Shown here piece after piece: positions 13,638-16,289 of a stretch of 16,289 nt of DNA. Source of the stretch: an uncultured Alphaproteobacteria bacterium (lineage in GTDB: Bacteria; Pseudomonadota; Alphaproteobacteria; Rhodobacterales; Rhodobacteraceae); the NCBI GenBank assembly GCA_929200295.1, contig CAKMZE010000039.1:5193-21481 (forward strand). Direction: 5' to 3'. The position numbers and the translations under genes were made by a program. The first letter of the stretch is position 1. Every line of letters begins with the position of its first letter. A model generated the notes under the pieces. That model was given only the letters and a program-made list of their open reading frames with translations, did no database searches and had not been told where the DNA came from.

Positions 13638-14119
13638 TGCATATGCCCCGCACTACCCAATCCCTTGGCACCACGCGCTGTCGTATCCAATGTCACAACT
13701 TCTGCAAATTGCGTTTGCACGACAGAGGCCACAACCATCTGTGCTATCCGCATGCCATGGGTGATCTCAAAACGCTCTTGCCCGAGGTTGATCATAATCA
13801 CCCCAACCTCACCCCGATAATCGCTATCAATCGTCCCAGGACTATTGAGAAGTGTCACCCCATGCTTGAGCGCAAGGCCCGAGCGCGGCCGGACCTGCAC
13901 CTCAAAACCATCCGGGATCGCCATACATAGCCCTGTTGGGATCAGCGCTCGCTCTTGCGGGGGTAAAATCACCATACCGCCGCCAACACCAAAATTGGCA
14001 CGCATATCCGCCCCCGCTGCACCCGGGGTCGCGTAATGCGGCAAGGCAATACTCGGGTCCGCGGTTTCCGCACGCATAATCCGCAGCTTCACCTCATGTG
14101 TCGCGTCATCCTGCGACAT
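13634..14119 (-). CDS. dut: Deoxyuridine 5'-triphosphate nucleotidohydrolase (dUTPase)
   Basis: Trimeric dUTPase that hydrolyses dUTP to dUMP and pyrophosphate, keeping uracil out of DNA and feeding thymidylate synthesis. 161 residues from ATG 14119, the family length. Motif I AGADM (35-39), II RPRSGLA (77-83), III GTIDSDYRGEV (95-105, with catalytic Asp98) and IV RIAQMVV (124-130) are intact. Motif V reads RGAKGLGSAG (149-158), where most family members have RGxGGFGSTG, so the aromatic residue that stacks on uracil is Leu. The ATG overlaps the coaBC stop as TGATG; a GTG three bases earlier would make a 4-base overlap. The coaBC-dut pairing matches the dfp-dut order known in E. coli. Confidence 0.93.
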   Translation of the reverse strand: MSQDDATHEVKLRIMRAETADPSIALPHYATPGAAGADMRANFGVGGGMVILPPQERALIPTGLCMAIPDGFEVQVRPRSGLALKHGVTLLNSPGTIDSDYRGEVGVIMINLGQERFEITHGMRIAQMVVASVVQTQFAEVVTLDTTARGAKGLGSAGHMQ

Positions 14120-15315
14120 CACTTGGCCAATGCCTCAGCAAGCATCTGCGCAAATTTACGCGCCACCAAATCCTTGCTCATGCGCGGCCATGTGTCTGCG
14201 CCCTCTTCACGGATGAGTGTGACGGCGTTTTCCGTCCCCCCCATAATCCCTGTGTCCGGCGATACATCATTGGCCAAAATCCAATCGCAGCCCTTACGCG
14301 CGCGCTTTGCTGTTGCATTGGCGATCACATCATCGGTTTCCGCTGCAAAACCCACCACAAGCGCAGGCCTTCCTGATTGCATCTGCGCAACCTCAGCCAA
14401 AATATCAGGGTTTTCTGACAGCTGTAGGGTGGGCAATTTGCCCACCTGCTTTTTCAGCTTACTATCCGAGGCAGATGTCACATGCCAATCCGCAACCGCC
14501 GCTGCAAACACAGCCGCATCCGCAGGCAACGCCTCGCGCACAGCCGTTTGCATCTCCAGCGCTGTCTCCACTGCAACAACCTTTACGCCTGCAGGTGGCG
14601 GCACCTCCGCCGGGCCTGTCACAAATGTGACCTCTGCGCCAAGCCCTACCAATGCCGCAGCAATCGCCGTGCCTTGCGCGCCACTGGAGCGATTTGCAAT
14701 ATATCGCACCGGATCAATTGGCTCATGTGTTGGCCCTGAGGTCACCACCACATGCCGCCCCTTGAGCAGCCCATCCCGAAGCACATTCTCAATCGCGGCC
14801 ACAATCTCAAGCGGTTCCGCAAGCCGCCCCGGTCCATATTCACCGCAAGCCATATCGCCCTCATTTGGGCCAACACACATCACCCCATCATCGCGCAATG
14901 TTATCAGATTGCGCTGCGTGGCCGCATGCGTCCACATGCGCACATTCATCGCAGGTGCAATCAGCACAGGCGTATCCGTCGCCAACAACAATGTTGTTGC
15001 CAAATCCCCTGCAAGCCCTGCCGCCATTTTTGCCATTAGATCCGCCGTTGCAGGGGCCACAACAATCAGATCAGACGCACGTGAAAGGCTGATATGCCCC
15101 ATCTCTGCTTCATCAGTCAGATCGAACAAATCGCGGTAAACCTTGCCACCTGCCAATGACGAGACCGACAAAGGTGTCACAAACTCAGCCCCACCATCCG
15201 TAAGCACGGGCGTGACCATACAATCACGTTCACGCAAGCGCCGGATCAGATCAAGCGCCTTATAAGCCGCAATGCCGCCGCCAATAATCAACAGCACATG
15301 TTTTCCAGCCAGCAT
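14119..15315 (-). CDS. coaBC: Bifunctional phosphopantothenoylcysteine decarboxylase/phosphopantothenate-cysteine ligase
   Basis: Catalyses two consecutive steps of coenzyme A synthesis: ligation of cysteine to 4'-phosphopantothenate, then FMN-dependent decarboxylation to 4'-phosphopantetheine. 398 residues. The CoaC half shows His74 in EMGHISLSR, the PAMNVRMW motif at 121-128 and Cys157 in MACGEYGPGRLAEP. The CoaB half starts near 186 (GRHVVVTSGPTHEPIDPVRYIANRSSG) and has the conserved lysine cluster SKLKK ending at Lys289. I chose ATG 15315 because AGGGG lies six bases upstream and MLAGK directly precedes the first strand; an in-frame start at 15342 adds nine residues. Codons 290-298 lie in a palindromic repeat also found in an intergenic region. 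dut follows with overlapping codons. Confidence 0.95.
   Translation of the reverse strand: MLAGKHVLLIIGGGIAAYKALDLIRRLRERDCMVTPVLTDGGAEFVTPLSVSSLAGGKVYRDLFDLTDEAEMGHISLSRASDLIVVAPATADLMAKMAAGLAGDLATTLLLATDTPVLIAPAMNVRMWTHAATQRNLITLRDDGVMCVGPNEGDMACGEYGPGRLAEPLEIVAAIENVLRDGLLKGRHVVVTSGPTHEPIDPVRYIANRSSGAQGTAIAAALVGLGAEVTFVTGPAEVPPPAGVKVVAVETALEMQTAVREALPADAAVFAAAVADWHVTSASDSKLKKQVGKLPTLQLSENPDILAEVAQMQSGRPALVVGFAAETDDVIANATAKRARKGCDWILANDVSPDTGIMGGTENAVTLIREEGADTWPRMSKDLVARKFAQMLAEALAK
14424..14449 (-). repeat. REP-like palindromic repeat, copy 2 (inside coaBC)
   Basis: 26 bp, plus strand GTAG-G-GTGGGCAA, a central T, then TTGCCCACCTGC. It matches copy 1 at 9756-9781 except for three bases. 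Two of these change an A-T pair to a G-C pair at the same stem position, so the fold is kept; the third makes a T-G wobble. On the coaBC strand it encodes QVGKLPTLQ, residues 290-298, just after the lysine cluster. Confidence 0.65.
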
Positions 15316-15401
15316 CAGAGCCCCTTTTGCAATCAGCGCCACACGCGCTCATGCTAACTTTAGGCCGCATAAAGGGGCAAAGACAATGCTCACGCGCATC
15401 T

Positions 15402-16280
15402 TTAAAGGATCAAAGCTTTCACTTCGCTATCTTGGTTTTCAAGAATTTTACGCATCTTACCCAATGCACCGGCCTCAAGCTGGCGCACACGTTCTTTTGA
15501 GAGGCCCAGCTCATCGCCGAGGCTTTTCAATGTGCGCGCTTCATCGCGCATTTTACGCTCAACCAATATAAATTGCTCGCGCGCATTAAGATGCGCAAAT
15601 GCCGTTGAGAGCCATTGACGCAGCGTTTCATTGTCATGTGCTGCGGAAATAGCGTCTTCGGCCTGCGCCCCATCATCGATTAGCGTGTCGATCCATTCGC
15701 GCCCTTCGTCTTCGGTCGATTGCGTCGCATTCAATGAAAAATCAGCCCCCGAAAGCCGCCCTTCCATCATGACTACATCATGGAGCGGCACGCCAACTTC
15801 TTTGGCAATCATCTCATGCAGCTCATCACGCGCGAGCTGGCGTCCCTCTGCCGCAGCTTCCCTTTCAAGTCGCGCCTGCACCCGGCGCATATTAAAAAAC
15901 AACGCTTTCTGCGTCGAAGTTGAGCCGGTTCTCACCATTGACCAATTGCGCATCACGTAATCTTGGATCGAGGCTTTGATCCACCACACAGCATAGGTCG
16001 AAAACCGCACGCCACGATCTGGGTCAAACTTTTCGGCTGCTTTCATCAAACCGACCGACGCCTCTTGGATCAGATCATTCTGCGATGCCCCGTAGCGTTT
16101 GAACTTCATCGCCATCGAAATCGCCAAGCGCATATATGCATCAATCAGCCGATGCAGCGCTTTCTCATCGCGGTGATCGCGCCATGCATAGGCCAATGCA
16201 GCCTCGGTTTCTGCGTCCAACATTTCAGCGCGCATTGCAGACCGGGTAAAAGCCTTATCACTGTGTCCATCTAATGCCAT
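15402..16280 (-). CDS. rpoH2: RNA polymerase sigma-32 factor, RpoH2 type
   Basis: Alternative sigma factor that directs RNA polymerase to heat-shock and, for the RpoHII branch in Rhodobacter, photo-oxidative stress promoters. 292 residues. Region 2 is seen in AYMRLAISMAMKFKRYG, NDLIQEASVGLMKAAEKFDPDRGVRFSTYAVWWIKASIQDYVMRNW. The RpoH box QKALFFNMRR is at residues 124-133. Region 4.2 with GLSKERVRQLE lies near the C-terminus. The start MALDGHSDKAF and the overall wording resemble RpoHII as I remember it rather than RpoHI, so the paralogue call is less sure than the family. Only nine bases upstream are in the window, so its promoter cannot be seen. 86 bases separate it from coaBC, with no terminator visible, so readthrough into coaBC is plausible. 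Confidence 0.9.
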   Translation of the reverse strand: MALDGHSDKAFTRSAMRAEMLDAETEAALAYAWRDHRDEKALHRLIDAYMRLAISMAMKFKRYGASQNDLIQEASVGLMKAAEKFDPDRGVRFSTYAVWWIKASIQDYVMRNWSMVRTGSTSTQKALFFNMRRVQARLEREAAAEGRQLARDELHEMIAKEVGVPLHDVVMMEGRLSGADFSLNATQSTEDEGREWIDTLIDDGAQAEDAISAAHDNETLRQWLSTAFAHLNAREQFILVERKMRDEARTLKSLGDELGLSKERVRQLEAGALGKMRKILENQDSEVKALIL

Positions 16281-16289
16281 TTTGTGACT

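Noticed and set aside
14036..15139. A 367-residue open frame on the plus strand opposite coaBC and dut
   Set aside because: It lies entirely over well-supported genes, is Ser/Ala/Thr-rich low-complexity sequence with no domain, and has no ribosome binding site. It is a shadow of the opposite strand's codon bias.
15316..15401. A promoter for coaBC, TTGTCT-18-TAAAGT on the minus strand
   Set aside because: Each hexamer matches only four of six consensus positions, which is no better than many other sites in the window.

Overview
The window looks like chromosomal DNA of a marine-type alphaproteobacterium of the Rhodobacteraceae (Roseobacter group). The evidence is protein similarity recognised by eye: an RpoH2-type sigma-32 next to coaBC and dut, a dimethylglycine/sarcosine dehydrogenase-like flavoprotein fused to a GcvT domain, a BMP-family nucleoside-type ABC transporter, small SH3_4 proteins, and moderate GC with Rhodobacteraceae-like codon use. 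No tRNA, rRNA, CRISPR array, insertion sequence or phage gene is visible.

Left part, plus strand (1-6818): the 3' part of a Kef/CPA2-type cation/proton antiporter with an RCK domain; then two ABC permeases and a BMP-family binding protein, closed by a strong intrinsic terminator; then a DAO-family FAD oxidoreductase and a small secreted protein of unknown function. The transporter has no ATPase gene beside it. Its binding-protein gene starts with TTG, follows a small GC-rich hairpin, and has proline codon use very unlike the permease upstream.

Middle part (6825-10506): a shared hairpin terminator separates the small secreted protein from a large convergent minus-strand DMGDH/SARDH-like gene, whose upstream region holds a plausible sigma-70 promoter. 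Divergent from it is an unreported-looking 50-residue lipoprotein with an excellent Shine-Dalgarno sequence. After it comes a 249-nt spacer packed with palindromes, one of which recurs, with a compensatory base change, inside coaBC. An exported SH3_4 protein follows and ends one base from the convergent dcp gene.

Right part, minus strand (10508-16280): read in transcript order this is rpoH2, coaBC, dut, a membrane-anchored ThiF/MoeB-like E1 enzyme, and dcp. coaBC, dut and thiF overlap at their stop/start codons and look translationally coupled. The dUTPase has an altered motif V.

No wholly new system with clear evidence is present. The items most worth a second look are the tiny lipoprotein with its palindrome-rich spacer, the repeat that sits in both an intergenic region and the coaBC reading frame, and the transporter lacking a local ATPase.
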